A DNA stretch of 64,000 bases from Macrolepiota albuminosa (Eukaryota > Basidiomycota > Agaricomycetes > Agaricales > Agaricaceae). The notes below the pieces were generated by a model that saw nothing but the letters and a program-made list of their open reading frames with translations, was not told the DNA's origin and searched no databases. Where the stretch lies: assembly GCA_027475525.1 (NCBI GenBank), contig JAMWFC010000120.1:372001-436000 (forward strand). The letters run 5' to 3'. Position 1 is the stretch's first letter; each line of letters opens with the position of its first letter. The position numbers were made by a program, and so were the translations under genes. Positions 46,752-57,920 of the stretch are shown here, piece by piece.

Positions 46752-47051
46752 TCAGCCATATTTTGCTAGCAAATATCTAGCAGATTTTGGTTGAGGCCAT
46801 TGGCTTCCAAAAATTGTCTTGCAGATAACAAATTGCAGATTGCAATTGTTCTCCATCTCCAACTGTTCGGCAAGGAAGGTTCCCACTTTCACTGCCTGAC
46901 AGTTCACAGGCTCTTGGCATGAACTACGCTGTTTATAATGATTTGCAGTTTGTGTTGACTGCTCATACAGAATGGTATATACTAAGAACTCAGTCACTGT
47001 ATTGACCTCTGAAGACAAATTGTTGTTGTGTATCAATGCTCTTCTCATATC
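46752..47051 (-). pseudogene. Gag fragment of G5, left of the G3 insertion
   Basis: Frame 47048-46752 (RRALIHNNNLSSEVNTVTEF) continues the gag at 57373-57671 once G3 and one ATATC are discounted: FLDGIPADI reads into LIRRALIHNN. Confidence 0.65.
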
Positions 47052-47915
47052 TGTCAGGTTCCGCTGACGACGGGGGCCTCCGGGGGCAAGCGGGTCCTTA
47101 CTAGGCGGACTCGAAGTCTACAGAGAGTCTCCGGGTGAGTTCCGGAGTTTTGGATAAGGCGCGGGGTGGCTACGGAGCGCCGGAGTCCGTAAGAAGAGGT
47201 AGAGCAGGATCCCGAGCTAAGTCCGGAGTATGGGGCGGGAGTGGGCGGAGCCTTGCTGGGGCAGAGGGGTGATCGGAAAAAGAGACTGAGACCAGGAGAC
47301 TGAGACTGGAACCGGGAGACTAAGTTAGAATTTGAAGTGAGACTTTTAGAAGGCCGAGAGACTTGAGAGAGTAAGACAGATAGATTGAAGCAAGTACGAA
47401 ATAGACAAGAGAGTATAGAGACGAGTTTATGGCAATATCAAGACTACCATAATGTACTACGAGCTGCGGGTTAAGTATCAGGTGCCGGGTGAGTTCCGGG
47501 CCCCCTGAGCAAGGTCCGTACCCCTCCTCCATGTGGTGCATCCTGTACGGTGTATTGTCTGGGTATCAGTCCTCTGCAGTCGTGTGGTCCCAGGGGGCGT
47601 AGATGGGTTGCGGTGTATTGCCCGGGTTCAGGAGTGGCGCCGGGAGGGCGGTGTCAAGTGGGGGCAGCCCCCGGCATGATCGATCGAGGCTTGGGACGGC
47701 GTCCAGGGCACGTGGCGCGTTGGCGGGGCTTCGGGCCTTATCCGGGGGTTGAGCGTCAGGTTGGGCCGGGTCGGCCTTGGTCGGGGTGGCATCGGATCTA
47801 GTCGGTCTTGTCCCGATGTGTTCCGGGGACGTGCTGGGGGGTTGGGTTTCAAAGAAGGGGTTGTTCCAGGCAGGACTTACTGGGGCTCGGGGTGGCGTAG
47901 GTGTGGCTTGTGACA
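47052..47915 (-). repeat. 3' LTR of G3
   Basis: Plus strand TGTCAGG...TGTGACA. Carries the R-start 12-mer (sense AGTCTTGATATT) at 47434-47445. Confidence 0.95.
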
Positions 47916-48065
47916 TCACCCCCTCCTTTAGCGCTGAGTCCCTACGAGGCGTCGGGGGCTGTGTCCTTCTTTGTGGGAGCCGAATTCGAAGTTTTGAAGG
48001 TTGATGCCATCAGTCAGGGGGCTAGAAAAGGGCAGCATCAGTTCTGGAAGGCTCCCTATTTTCCC

Positions 48066-49842
48066 ATGTCGTGCGAACAGACGCCTCTCTGCTCTCCAAC
48101 CCCTCCCCTGGCCGGGGATAACTCCTTGGCCATCTGGGAAGAATATGATGCGCGTCGGAGCGCTTATGAGGGGCGCCAGGACCGCTGGCACATTAAGGAA
48201 CTTGCCCGTGGGTATTCCGGCGAGGTTCTCGCGATATTGCTGATGTTATCTCTGTTGTAGGGAGAATTTCGCAGACTTCGGACCCGGTACCGGTCGCCAG
48301 GCCCTCGACGCTCCAGGCCCCCCCTGCCCCCGTCCCTTCGGTCCATGTCGAGCGGTGACCCACCCTCGGCGTGGGCCAAGTGTGGGAGGTCTCTATGGTA
48401 CAGCGGATCTCTCAAGCCCAGGTGACGGCGGAACAGTTTGCGACAGCCCAGGGGCAATATCGGGGGCCACCGGAGCGAGCTTGGTGCGAGGCGGTGGGCC
48501 CAGTGTGTGAGTCTGTTGTCCCGAAAGGATTTTCTGCTGACTCCAGTAGTGCGTGATGTGTGCGCGTTGGGGAGTATCCTGCAAGTTCGAGGAGCCCACG
48601 GCGGGGTCCCGCCAGGATACCTCTATGTGTGTCGTATGCCGCCTTCACCATGAGAAGTATTTGGTGGTGTTGGCATGGCGGGCGCGTTGCATGGCCCGGG
48701 AGCAGAGATGGGGCGAGGAGTGGGTGATAGAGAGGTTGCGGGAGAGTCCCAGGACCAGGGCCCGAGCCAGGGGGTCCCCGGAGGCTGGAGGCGAGAGAGG
48801 TGGGGTCGCGCGTCATCGTCCCCGCGGGCGTCACGCAGTCGTGCCACGCGCTGTCTCAGAGTCGTCGCCTTCTGAATCGCCTCCAGCCCTGCGGGTCGAC
48901 AAGAGCAAGCGACGAGCCCGGGATTCATCGGACAAGGAGGACGTGCCCCCTGCCCAATGTCATCGAGGGTCTCCAGGGGCTGGGGTCACAGGTCCCTCGA
49001 GCCTCCCGGGGCAGGTGTATTCCCCTGGCTCTGGTTGTCCGATGCCCGGGCCCTCCCGCGTATCCGGGATGGGGATGGACCTCGCTGCCTCCCGTCGTCA
49101 GCTCGAGGAGGCCGGGGCTCGTGAACGCCGCCTGTCGTCGCGCCTCCAGGAAGCCGTCAAGGAGGGCCAGCGGGAGTGGCAGGCAAGGGAGGAGGTGCAG
49201 GAGGAGATGAGGGCAGTCATGCGGGCTCGAGAGGCCTTGGAGGCAGAGGTGGCGGGTTTGAGAGCCCGCCTGGAACAAGGGGATGGGTCGGGGTCAGGTC
49301 CAGTGGCGTCGGAGGCGAGGGAGGCAGAGTTGAGGGAGCTGTTGGGTAGGGTGGAGGGAGCCCAGGCGAGCTTGGTGCGCTGCCGGGGCTGGCTAGTGGG
49401 GAGTATGGCAGCCGCCCGTGGCGAGGCCATGCGTGAGTGTTCTTAGGCTTGCTCCGGAGCCCCGACTGACCTTCTCCTTAGGCTGGGCCTGGGAACACCG
49501 CCTCTTACTGGACGGGGGGCTTCGGCGTACGCCTTCGTCCAGCAGGGCCTCGCGGCAATGCCAGGCCTCTCTTTGGAGGCGACTCGTGGCCTGGAGCAGT
49601 GGGGGCGTTTACTGGCGGCCCATCGGAGGTGCAATGTTATCGTCCTGGGGTCGTGGATGGAGACGGCGGCAGATGCGGGGGAGCCTCTCCTCTCATATGA
49701 GGAGCGAGTGGCCGCAGTGTTGTCGTCGATGGAGGCTGCGATGGGGGCTCCTCCGGCGGGCACGAAGTCGGGAGTGTCGAGAGAAGTGTCTGGTAGTGGG
49801 GCAGGGGCATCGGGGAGTACCGGGGGGCCTTCGAGGTCGTAG
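48066..49842 (+). pseudogene. Antisense accessory gene of chromovirus G3 (lightly damaged)
   Basis: Third copy of the Zn2Cys6-like gene, again opposite to pol. Exons 48066-48207, 48261-48502, 48550-49432 and 49482-49842; introns of 53, 47 and 49 bp at homologous positions (intron 2 starts GTGTGT). Start MSCEQTPLCSPTPP. The cysteine cluster begins CVMCARWGVSC; its sixth cysteine is Tyr (HHEKY), a G-to-A change. Exon 3 encodes a long Glu/Arg/Ala/Leu coiled coil (for example RREAL-type heptads around AREALEAEVAGLRARLEQG). Exon 4 has WAWEHRLLLDGG and GLEQWGRLLAAHRRCN. Damage: TGA at 48356-48358 and a G-run frameshift near 49510. A lysine/arginine patch DKSKRRARDSSDKED may be a nuclear signal. Confidence 0.82.
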
Positions 49843-50058
49843 GGGTTTTTCTTGATAGTTTTTTTTTCTTCTTTTTTCTTTTTGTTGGGCATTGTATCTA
49901 GTGTAACAGTAGTATGTATATAATCATCTGGAATTGTTTTCTTGGTAAGTGTAGGAGTAATAGGCAGGAAAAGGAAATGGGGGAACTTATGGGTGGGAGT
50001 TGAATCCCGGGTGAATTCAGAGGCAGGGGTTATGCCCTTGTAGGCCATCTGTGGGGTT

Positions 50059-53000
50059 TCAGCCCTGGGGGGCACGGGGCTTGCCGAGGTGGGCCCGGTG
50101 GAACTCCTGGAGCTTGTCAGGGGCGTTCTTCAGGTTTCCCAGGGGTTCCCAGGTGTCGTCTTCTGGTCCATAGCCGGCCCATTGTACGAGGTAGTTTACT
50201 CACCCGCGAATGATTCAGGAGTTGAGGACGTGGTCCACCTTGTAATGATACTCATCATCTACTTTGAGAGGTGGGGGCCAGTCCGGGCATTGTCCTGGGA
50301 GCAGGTCCAGGGCGTGTTTTTCGAGGAGTCGGACGTGGAACACGGGGTGCAGCCCCTTGAGGCCCGGAGGGAGGTCGAGCCGGTAGGCGTGGGAGGATAC
50401 TTTCCGGGCGATCTTGAAGGGGCCAAAGCGCTTGTGGTCGAGCTTTACTGAGGGGCGCCGGGTCTGGAGGTTGCGTCGGTCGAGCCAGACTAAGGTCCCG
50501 GGGGGCCAGTCGGGCGTGTTCTCCCGCTGGGGGTTCGCATGCTTGGAGTAGGCCTTATTCGCGGTGTCGATTTCGCTCCGGAGGAATTCGTGGAGGTCTC
50601 GGAGGTCCTGGGCCGCTTCATGGGCAGCATGGGCCGGGATGTCCCTGAGGGATAGGGTCAACTGGAGGTGGTACCCCTTGTTTGCGAAGAAGGGGGACAC
50701 CCCGGTGGCGGAGTGGGGGGTATTGTTATAAGTGAACTCGGCGAGGGGGAGCTCGGCGTGCCAGTTGTCCTGGAGGTAATTGACGTAAATCCGGAGGTAC
50801 TGTTCGAGAGTCTGGTTGATGCGTTCGGTCTGGCCGTCGGTCTCTGGGTGGTAGGCAGTTGACAGGTTGGTCCGGACGCTGAGAGCCTTGCACAGGGACG
50901 TCCAGAACTTCGAGACAAAGAGGGGGCCTTGGTCGGAGATGATGTCGTCAGGTAGTCCGTGCTTCGAGAACACATATTTGAGGAAGAGCCGGGCAAATCT
51001 CAGGGCGTCGTCGGTGGTGTGGCACGGGACAAAGATGGCCTGCTTAGTGAGCCTGCAGACAATGACGAGGATGGCATTGTACCCTTCCGATTCTGGGAGC
51101 TCGACGATGTGGTCCATGGAGATGGATGACCACGGGCGCCTCTCCATGGGCAGGGGCTTAAGGAGTCCGTAGGGGCGGTGCCGGGGGACTTTGGCCTGGA
51201 GACAGGGTTCACATGCTCGGACGTACCAGGTGACGTCCTTCTTCATTTCTGGCCAGAAGTAAGTGTGGGAGATAAGTTGGAGTGTCTTACGGATTCCTGG
51301 GTGGCCACGGAGCTTGTGGTCGTGGTGCTGTCGGAGGATGTTGAGGCGTACGTGCTTGAAGTCCGGGGCGTAGATGCGGCCGTCCCGGAGGAGCATTTTG
51401 TTATCTGGGGAGAGGGTGAAAGAGGGGTTGGGGCTTCGTCCGTTGGGGAAATTGTTCCGGGGGTCGTGCTGGGCGAAGTAGCTATCTTGGGGGGCGTCTC
51501 GAACCTGCCTCAGGATGCCTTCTTCGTTCAGGATCAGTACCACATTGAGGTGTTCGGGAGGGATCACCACGTGGTGGTTGAAGGCATTTCGCTCAGCTTC
51601 GAAGGATTTTTTGGGGTAGACGTTGGGTCATCGGGTGAGGGCGTCGGGCTTGGCTCCGAGTCGTCTGGGACAGTAGTGGATGGTAAAATCGTACTCTGAG
51701 AGGACCTCGGACCATTGGGCTTGTTGGCGGCTGAGGAGCTTGGTGGTCGTGAAGTACTGCAGGTTGTTATGGTCCGAGTAGACTTGGATCCGGTGCGGGG
51801 TACCCTCGAGGTAAGCTCGCCATTGCTTGAAGGCTTCGACAATCACGAGGAGTTCCTTGTCGTAGATGTCGTAATTGAGCTCGGCCAGGATCATTGATCG
51901 GGTGTAAAAAGCCATAGGTCAGAGCTCCTGGTTGTCCGGCTCCATTTGCGAGAGGATACCCGCGATGGCATAGTCGGAGGCGTCGCACTCCAGGACATCC
52001 GGGAGGGCGGGTCGTAGTGTCGGAGGATCGGGGCTGAAGTGAAAACTTCCTTGAGTAAGGTGAACGCACTTTGGCACTTACTGTCCCACCCCCAGGGGGT
52101 GTCCTTCCGGGTTAGCCGGTTGAGGGACTTGGTGATACCAGAGTAGTTGTCGATGAAGAGTCGGTAGAAGTTTGCGAACCCGAGAAAGGATTGCACTTCC
52201 TTGACGTTTTTCGGAGGCGGCCAATTGAGGATTGCTTCGACCTTTGCGGGGTCCATGCGAACTCTGTCTGGGGTGACGATGACGCCGAGGTATTCGACTT
52301 CTGTAGTGTGGAACGAGCACTTCTCCGGTTTCACGTGTAGGTTGTGACTTTGGAGTCGTTCAAGAACTTGTCGGACGTGGATTCGGTGTTCGTCGAGGGA
52401 GTCCGAATAGATCAGGATGTCGTCCAGGTAGACAATGACGAAGATGTCATTCATATCATGGAAGATGTCGTTCATAAAGTACTGGAAGGTCGCGGGGGAG
52501 TTAGTCATTCCGAATGGCATTACCAGATATTCAAAGAGGCCGTAACAGGTGTGGAAGGCCGTTTTCCATTCGTGTCCCGGAGCAATCCAGACGTTGTTGT
52601 AGCCCGACCAGAGGTCGATCTTTGAGTAAACCTTGGCTTTGCTGAGTCGGTCGACGAGGTCTCCAATGAGGGGTAGGGGGTATCGGTTCTTCTTGGTGAT
52701 CTTGTTCAAGCCCTGATAGTCGACCCAGAGACGGAGGGATCCGTCCTTCTTCTTGGTGAAGAGAACCGGTGCGCCAGCCACGGAGATCGAGGCGCGAATA
52801 AAACCCTTACCGAGCATGTTGTCGAGGTAGTCCTTGAGTGCCCGGAGCTCGACCTCGGACATGTTGTAGACTTTGCCGAGCGGGGGACTCGCGCCGTCCT
52901 TGAGGTCAATCTTGTGGTCGTACGGCCGGTGCGGGGGGAGGTCCTTGGCGCTACCTTCGGAGAAGAGGTCAGCAAACTCGTGATACTCGGGGGAAACAAC

Positions 53001-53288
53001 TTCGGCGAGGAGTTGGTCTTCAGTCTTAGCGTCGGGGCCGGTGTTTTTGGCCCGGAGGTGTTCCTTGGGTAGCGTCGGGGATACCTGGAGCTGGTAGGCC
53101 GGGGTGCCGTCCTGGAGAATTCGTGTGAAGGGGGTGCAGCCGATGATTTTGATGTCCGGGGTTCTGGGTGAGTCAGGGGGGTCGTTGGGTTCGGGGCTGG
53201 GCCTGGGGGGTCGGTGGTTCCAGGCGGGGTAATGAGGCCCCTTGTAACGATTTCGAGGGATGTTGGGGGAAAACTTGATGGGTTCCCT
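50059..53288 (-). pseudogene. Chromovirus G3 RT, RNase H, integrase and chromodomain
   Basis: Same frame as the protease for the first part. RT (MSEVELRALKDYLDNMLGKG) with YLDD near 52420; a one-base deletion near 52010 shifts the frame; RNase H ([11 protein letters not shown]) to 51628; integrase 51570-50215 uninterrupted, with HHDHK...CEPCLQAK zinc region and core [10 protein letters not shown]; chromodomain ([17 protein letters not shown]) near 50200-50100. Stops before PMAF (about 51916), before PNVYPKK (about 51627), at 50215 and just after are all TGA where relatives have CGA. Closely related to G1 and G2. Confidence 0.92.
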
Positions 53289-54269
53289 TCAGGGAGTTTT
53301 GGGGCATCTCGGGTCTTCCGAGGCCTGTGGGTAGAGGTGGATGGCGGCGGCGAGGTGGGCCCCCGGGTTAGGGAAGGTCATGGTGAGGTCTTCCCAGCGT
53401 CCCTTCATGATAAGTCCGGCAGTGGCGTCGTTCCCATCGAAGAGCCGGAGCCCGAGAGGTTTGTCGAGCTGGGTGTGGGGAAGGGCGAGGCGGTCGCTGA
53501 TGAACATTCCAGTGGCTCCGCTATTGACGAGGACGGGGAGACGTTTGGTGGCAGCGCCGAGGCGGACATGGATCACGAAGGAGCGGGTGGCCCGGGAGCG
53601 GAGGCCGGGGGGCTCCTCCCGGGGGCACCGGGGGTCCTCCGGACCCGTTAGAGGGGGCAGGGGTTCGAAGGAGATTGCTTCTTGGGTTGCGTCTTGGTCG
53701 AGGGCAAGCGTGAGGGTCCTCCAGTCAATTCGGGGATTGGTGGCATGCAGCCATGGGAGTCCGAGGACGAGGGGGGCGGCGGCGTGGAGCCTGGTGACCA
53801 GGAGCCGGAGTGTCTGATGATGGCCAGAGGCGAAGGTCATGGGCATTTGCACAAAGTGGGTGATGTCGCTGGCGGAGGAGGAGTTTCCGTCGAAGAGTCG
53901 GAGATGGATGGGAATGGGGAGCCTCTGGGGGGGCTGGGGGGCAAGGGCCGCCCAGGCTTCATTGATGAAGTTGTCGGTGGCGCCGCTGTCAACAAGGGTG
54001 TTGATGGGCTCCGGGGAGGAGGCGAGGGTGGTACGAAGGAGGAGGGACTGTGGGGAGTGCGAAGGGAGGTGGGCCAGGAGGATGTCCGAGGATTGTGGAG
54101 CCGTGGCGTGAAGATGGGAAACCGGGGCGGAGAAGACGTCAGGGTCCAGACCGCGATTCAGAATGTCTTCTATTTCTAAATCGCTGGGTCGTTTTCTGTA
54201 AACTGAGAGTCGCAGTCTTCCCCGTCGATAGTCCAGATGGCCCGACCCATGGTCTGGCGCTTTGGGCAA
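53289..54269 (-). CDS. G3 protease region: two tandem retropepsin-like halves
   Basis: 326 codons. First half: catalytic LVDSGATDNFI with Asp at residue 94, then HLRLFDGNSSSASD and the flap-side PLVLGLPWLHATNPRIDW near 167-184. Second half: LVNSGATGMFI with Asn at 249, then GLRLFDGNDATAG; it ends without the LGLPWL strand. Both halves end in EDPRCP. Retropepsins normally work as homodimers of one DSG unit; this looks like a fused pair. The Asp-to-Asn change fits a CpG transition. The frame is -1 relative to gag and overlaps its end (54269-54176). The stop at 53289 is TGA for CGA; the same frame continues into RT. Confidence 0.8.
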   Translation of the reverse strand: MPKAPDHGSGHLDYRRGRLRLSVYRKRPSDLEIEDILNRGLDPDVFSAPVSHLHATAPQSSDILLAHLPSHSPQSLLLRTTLASSPEPINTLVDSGATDNFINEAWAALAPQPPQRLPIPIHLRLFDGNSSSASDITHFVQMPMTFASGHHQTLRLLVTRLHAAAPLVLGLPWLHATNPRIDWRTLTLALDQDATQEAISFEPLPPLTGPEDPRCPREEPPGLRSRATRSFVIHVRLGAATKRLPVLVNSGATGMFISDRLALPHTQLDKPLGLRLFDGNDATAGLIMKGRWEDLTMTFPNPGAHLAAAIHLYPQASEDPRCPKTP

Positions 54270-56477
54270 CTGCCGATGAAGTGTCCGGGTTCCCCGCAGA
54301 GGAGGCAGGTGCCCTTCCAGCGTTGCTGTTCCTGAACATCTTCGGGGACATCAATCCAGGGGCGGTCGGGGTTCCTGACTATTCGCTGAGGGAGCGCTCG
54401 CCGGAGGGTGTTGTAGTTCCAGCCCGTCTCATAGGCCTCCTTCTCAAATCGGACGATGAAGGTGGCAAAGCGCTCCTCGGATCTCATTCGGAGGTTGAAG
54501 AGGTTTTCCTCGGCTTCCGTGACGGTGTCAAAGATGCCGAAGTGGCCGGAAAATTCCTGCACAAAGGCCGCCTACTGGGATAGTACGGGGTTGTTGGGGT
54601 CGAACCGGAGGAGGGCCGTGTAGTGATCGAAGGCCAGTCCCTGCAGGTACGAGGCGGTGAATGCAACGCGGAATCCTTCGAGCTGAAACGTGACGGGTTT
54701 GGCTTGAAACATGTTGAGGCACTGCATCAGGAAGGTTTGCCACTTCTGGGGGTCATGTCCATGGAAGAGTTCGGGCTTCTGTATGTCGAGCTTACCTTCC
54801 CGGGTGAGGGCGTCCCGGGTATCGTCCTGCGGGTTCGGTGGGCACGGGGGGGGAGCGGCGTGGTAGTAATAGTAGTAGTGGTTCCCTCCTCCCTGCTGAG
54901 GTGGGAAGGCGCTGGCGGCGGTGCCCCATCCCCCGGGAGGTCCTCCGTCTGACAGGCCTCCTCTGGGGGGCTGGCCGTGCCCCCCGGGCGGGGGTCCGGG
55001 GGTCCGGGGGCCCATTGGGGGTTGGGGGGCGGCAGGGGGCCGCCGGGTCCGAGAGGGTGGGCAGCGAGAGGAGGTCGTCCTGGGGGGGAGGGGGTGGATG
55101 GGGGCCCTGTCCGGGGTGTTGGGGGGGTTGACCATAAGGGGGTCGAGGGAGTCCCAGGTCGGGGCCATGCAAGGGTCGGGGGGGCCTGTAATCGGGGAAG
55201 GCCCGGGGGGGTCCTGGCCCGAAGGGGGGCTGGGGTGGGGCTGGCTGTGGCTGGGTGTTGTCCTGGGGTCCCGGGGGTCCTTTGCGGCCTCGGAGGGGCG
55301 TAGGTCCAGGTGGGGTGGGCGCTCGCGGTTAAATTTGGGGGCGGTAGCGGGAGGGGGGTTTCCAGGGTTGTCGGAGGGGTCCCGGGTTCTGAGGTTCGTT
55401 GATGTACGAGAGGGTGTCGTCCGAGGTGTCGTCGCCCTCAGGTCGGGGTTTACCTCCCGGGGGCAGGGGGTTGCCTTCGGCCGCCTGTGCCCACGTGTTG
55501 AAGGTGCCGGGCACTAAGTAGGCTTGGAGACGGGCGGAGAGTCCGACGGTGTGGGCAGCAGGTTGGTCGAAGAGGCCCCCAGTCAGGTTTAGGGACCGCA
55601 GGGTGGCAGAGGCGGCGTTGAGCTCCTCCTGCCATTGTTGGTCTCGTGGCGGGGGGTTCTCTCGGATATCTGAGCGGGGCTCGTCCCTCTGGACGTGGAA
55701 CGAGCGGGCCAGATCCAGGGGGTCCTCAAAGCGGCGGGGGTTGGGGCTGGTGTGGATTTCGTCTATCAGGTTCTGGAGTTCGTCCCGGAGCGTCGGATCC
55801 ACTTGCAGCGTTCTTTTGGTGTTGTCGGGGAGGGTCCCTTTTAGGAATTGGTCGTAGAAGCAGAGGAGGCGATTGGCCCATTCTTCCGGCGTGCCCTGGA
55901 GATCGTGGTTGCCGAGGGTGACTAAGAGGGCACGCATGCGTCGGGCAAACTCCTCGGGGGAGGTGCAAAGTGCGCGCAGCACTTCATCTCGCTGTCAGAG
56001 GTACTCCTCCATTTGTCGCTCCAGGGGGGAGGTCGGAGGGTGGGCCAGCAGGGCTGCCATGGGGCGTGGCCGATTCTGGGGCAGTTCTGGGGTTTCTGTA
56101 TTTGAGGGGGGTGGTTGGGGGGGTGGTTGGGGTTGGGCGGCCTGCGGCCAGGATGTGAATGGCCCTCTGCTGGCTGGAGGTAAAGTGGCTCCCCACGGGG
56201 TTTCGGGGAGTCCCCCGGGTACCATCCTGTAGGTGCCAGAGTTGACGGGAGGGTTGGTGTACATCTGCCAGTCCGGAGGATGCAGAAGCTGGCTGGCCGA
56301 GGGGCCGTAGGCTCCATTTGGGTCAGGGGCCCAGAATCGGGGTGCGGGGTAGATTTCGGGGATCGGGGGTGGGTATATGGGTTGGGAGGTACTGTGGTTG
56401 TATTGTTTGGGTAGTGGGCGACCGTAGGCATCGGTTTGGTAGCCCATGGGATAGTAGATGGGGGTGTACATAGACAT
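54176..56477 (-). pseudogene. G3 gag with CCHC zinc knuckle
   Basis: ATG 56477 lies only 32 nt inside the 5' LTR. N-terminal Tyr/Pro-rich part (MSMYTPIYYPMGYQTDAYG), a globular part 55982-55329, a long Pro/Gly-rich linker (55168-54800) with a Tyr run, a second globular part (PELFHGHDPQKWQTFLMQCL), and a zinc knuckle CLLCGEPGHFIGSC near 54310-54270. Stops: TGA for CGA near 55985, TAA for CAA near 55330, TAG probably for TGG near 54570; one frame change in the Pro-rich linker. Unusually long (about 760 codons). Confidence 0.82.
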
Positions 56478-56496
56478 CGAGAACGGGGTAAGGGGG

Positions 56497-56508
56497 AGTC
56501 TTGATATT
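56497..56508 (-). promoter_or_regulatory. Self-priming site of G3
   Basis: Minus strand AATATCAAGACT begins 1 nt inside the 5' LTR. It is the exact complement of AGTCTTGATATT, located inside each LTR at the likely start of R. Tf1-family elements are primed by the 5' end of their own RNA pairing to such a site. Confidence 0.75.
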
Positions 56509-56509
56509 A

Positions 56510-57372
56510 TATCAGGTTCCGCTGACGACGGGGGCCTCCAGGGGCAAGCGGGTCCTTATTAGGCGGACTCAAAGTCTACGGAGAGTCTCCGGGTGAGTTC
56601 CGGAGTTTTGGATAGGGCGCGGGGTGGCTACGGAGCACTGGAGTCCGTAAGAAGAGGTAGAGCAGGATCCCGGGCTAAGTCCGGAGTATGGGGCGGGAGT
56701 GGGCGGAGCCTCGCTGGGGCAGAGGGGTGTCGGAAAAAGAGACTGAGACCAGGAGACTGAGACTGGAACCGGGAGACTAAGTTAGAATTTGAAGTGAGAC
56801 TTTTAGAAGGCCGAGAGACTTGAGAGAGTAAGACAGATAGATTGAAGCAAGTACGAAATAGACAAGAGAGTATAGAGACGAGTTTATGGCAATATCAAGA
56901 CTACCATAACGTACTACGAGCTGCGGGTTAAGTATCAGGTGCCGGGTGAGTTCCGGGCCCCCCGAGCAAGGTCCATACCCCTCCTCCATGTGGTGCATCC
57001 TGTACGGTGTATTGTCTGGGTATCAGTCCTCTGCAGTCATGTGGTCCCAGGGGGCGTAGATGGGTTGCGGTGTATTGCCCGGGTTCAGGAGTGGCGCCGG
57101 GAGGGCGGTGTCAAGTGGGGGCAGCCCCCGGCATGATCGATCGAGGCTTGGGACGGCGTCCAGGGCACGTGGCATGTTGGCGGGGCTTCGGGCCTTATCC
57201 GGGGGTTGAGCATCGGGTTGGGCCAGGTCAGCCTTGGTCAGGGTGGCATCGGATCTAGTCGGTCTTGTCCCGATGTGTTCCGGGGACGCGCTGGGGGGTT
57301 GGGTTTCAAAGGAGGGGTTGTTCCAGGCAGGACTTACTGGGGCTTGGGGTGGCGTAGGTGTGGCTCGTGACA
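56510..57372 (-). repeat. 5' LTR of G3
   Basis: Plus strand TATCAGG...CGTGACA; the terminal TG has become TA. Carries the R-start 12-mer (sense AGTCTTGATATT) at 56891-56902. Confidence 0.95.
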
Positions 57373-57920
57373 ATATCTGCAGGTATTCCATCCAGGAATG
57401 TCTTACAAATAGTGTATTTGTCTGGATAGATGGCTATATTTTGTGCATGATCTATCAGGTCATCATAGAATGTCTGGATGCCAGTTTTGGTGTCATACAC
57501 CACCTTTCTAAAGGCATTCTGAGCTACCTCCATAGTTGAAGCATTGACAAAGCAATTATACAGTTCTATTATGACCTCTTTAAATGTCCAATGTAATTTA
57601 TCATGATTGATGTGAAAAACATGGCAGCAGAACCAATTCCAAGCCTCTCCTTCTATAAATTCATGTAACACAAATATTTTCTCTTAATCCATGTCATCTC
57701 CATCATAGCAGCAGGCTGTCAAATGGTAACAGACATTCATGGCCCAGTCCTCCAGCTGAGAGAACCTATGCCCTCCAGCATATGCATGTATGTGCTTACC
57801 ATCAGATTTGCAGGGACTTACCCTGGCAGGGAATTTAAACCTCACTCCAAGAAAGTCATCCACTAGTCGAGTGAGATGGTGATACGACGCTGTACCAGCA
57901 GTCAGGGACACAACATGCAC
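57373..57920 (-). pseudogene. Gag N-terminal part of G5, right of the G3 insertion
   Basis: Frames 57920-57684 and 57671-57378. The second has WNWFCCHVFHINHDKLHWTF and GIQTFYDDLIDHAQNIAIYP then DKYTICKTFLDGIP, a retrotransposon gag pattern. One stop separates them. Truncated on the right. Confidence 0.7.

Larger units (their letters stand above)
47052..57372 (-). mobile_element. Full-length Ty3/gypsy chromovirus G3
   Basis: 10.3 kb with 864/863-bp LTRs (47052-47915 and 56510-57372) and 5-bp target duplication ATATC (47047-47051 and 57373-57377). Minus-strand order: 5' LTR, self-priming site, gag, protease, RT, RNase H, integrase, chromodomain, then the accessory gene on the plus strand, then the 3' LTR. 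The LTRs differ at roughly two dozen sites by eye, almost all transitions. It gives the complete architecture missing from G1 and G2. Confidence 0.95.
38144..57920 (-). mobile_element. Old gypsy element G5, 5'-incomplete, carrying three nested insertions
   Basis: Minus strand, right to left: gag (57920-57373 and 47051-46752), protease, RT, RNase H, integrase, chromodomain, terminal gene, 3' LTR (38919-38144). Invaded by G3 (47052-57372) in gag and by a solo copia LTR (40038-41967), itself hit by a Tc1 element. No 5' LTR is seen to the right of 57920. Confidence 0.75.

Noticed and set aside
54176..54269. Slippery heptamer in the gag/protease overlap of G3
   Set aside because: The protease is in the -1 frame, but no perfect X XXY YYZ heptamer in gag phase is found in the 93-nt overlap, so no site is called.
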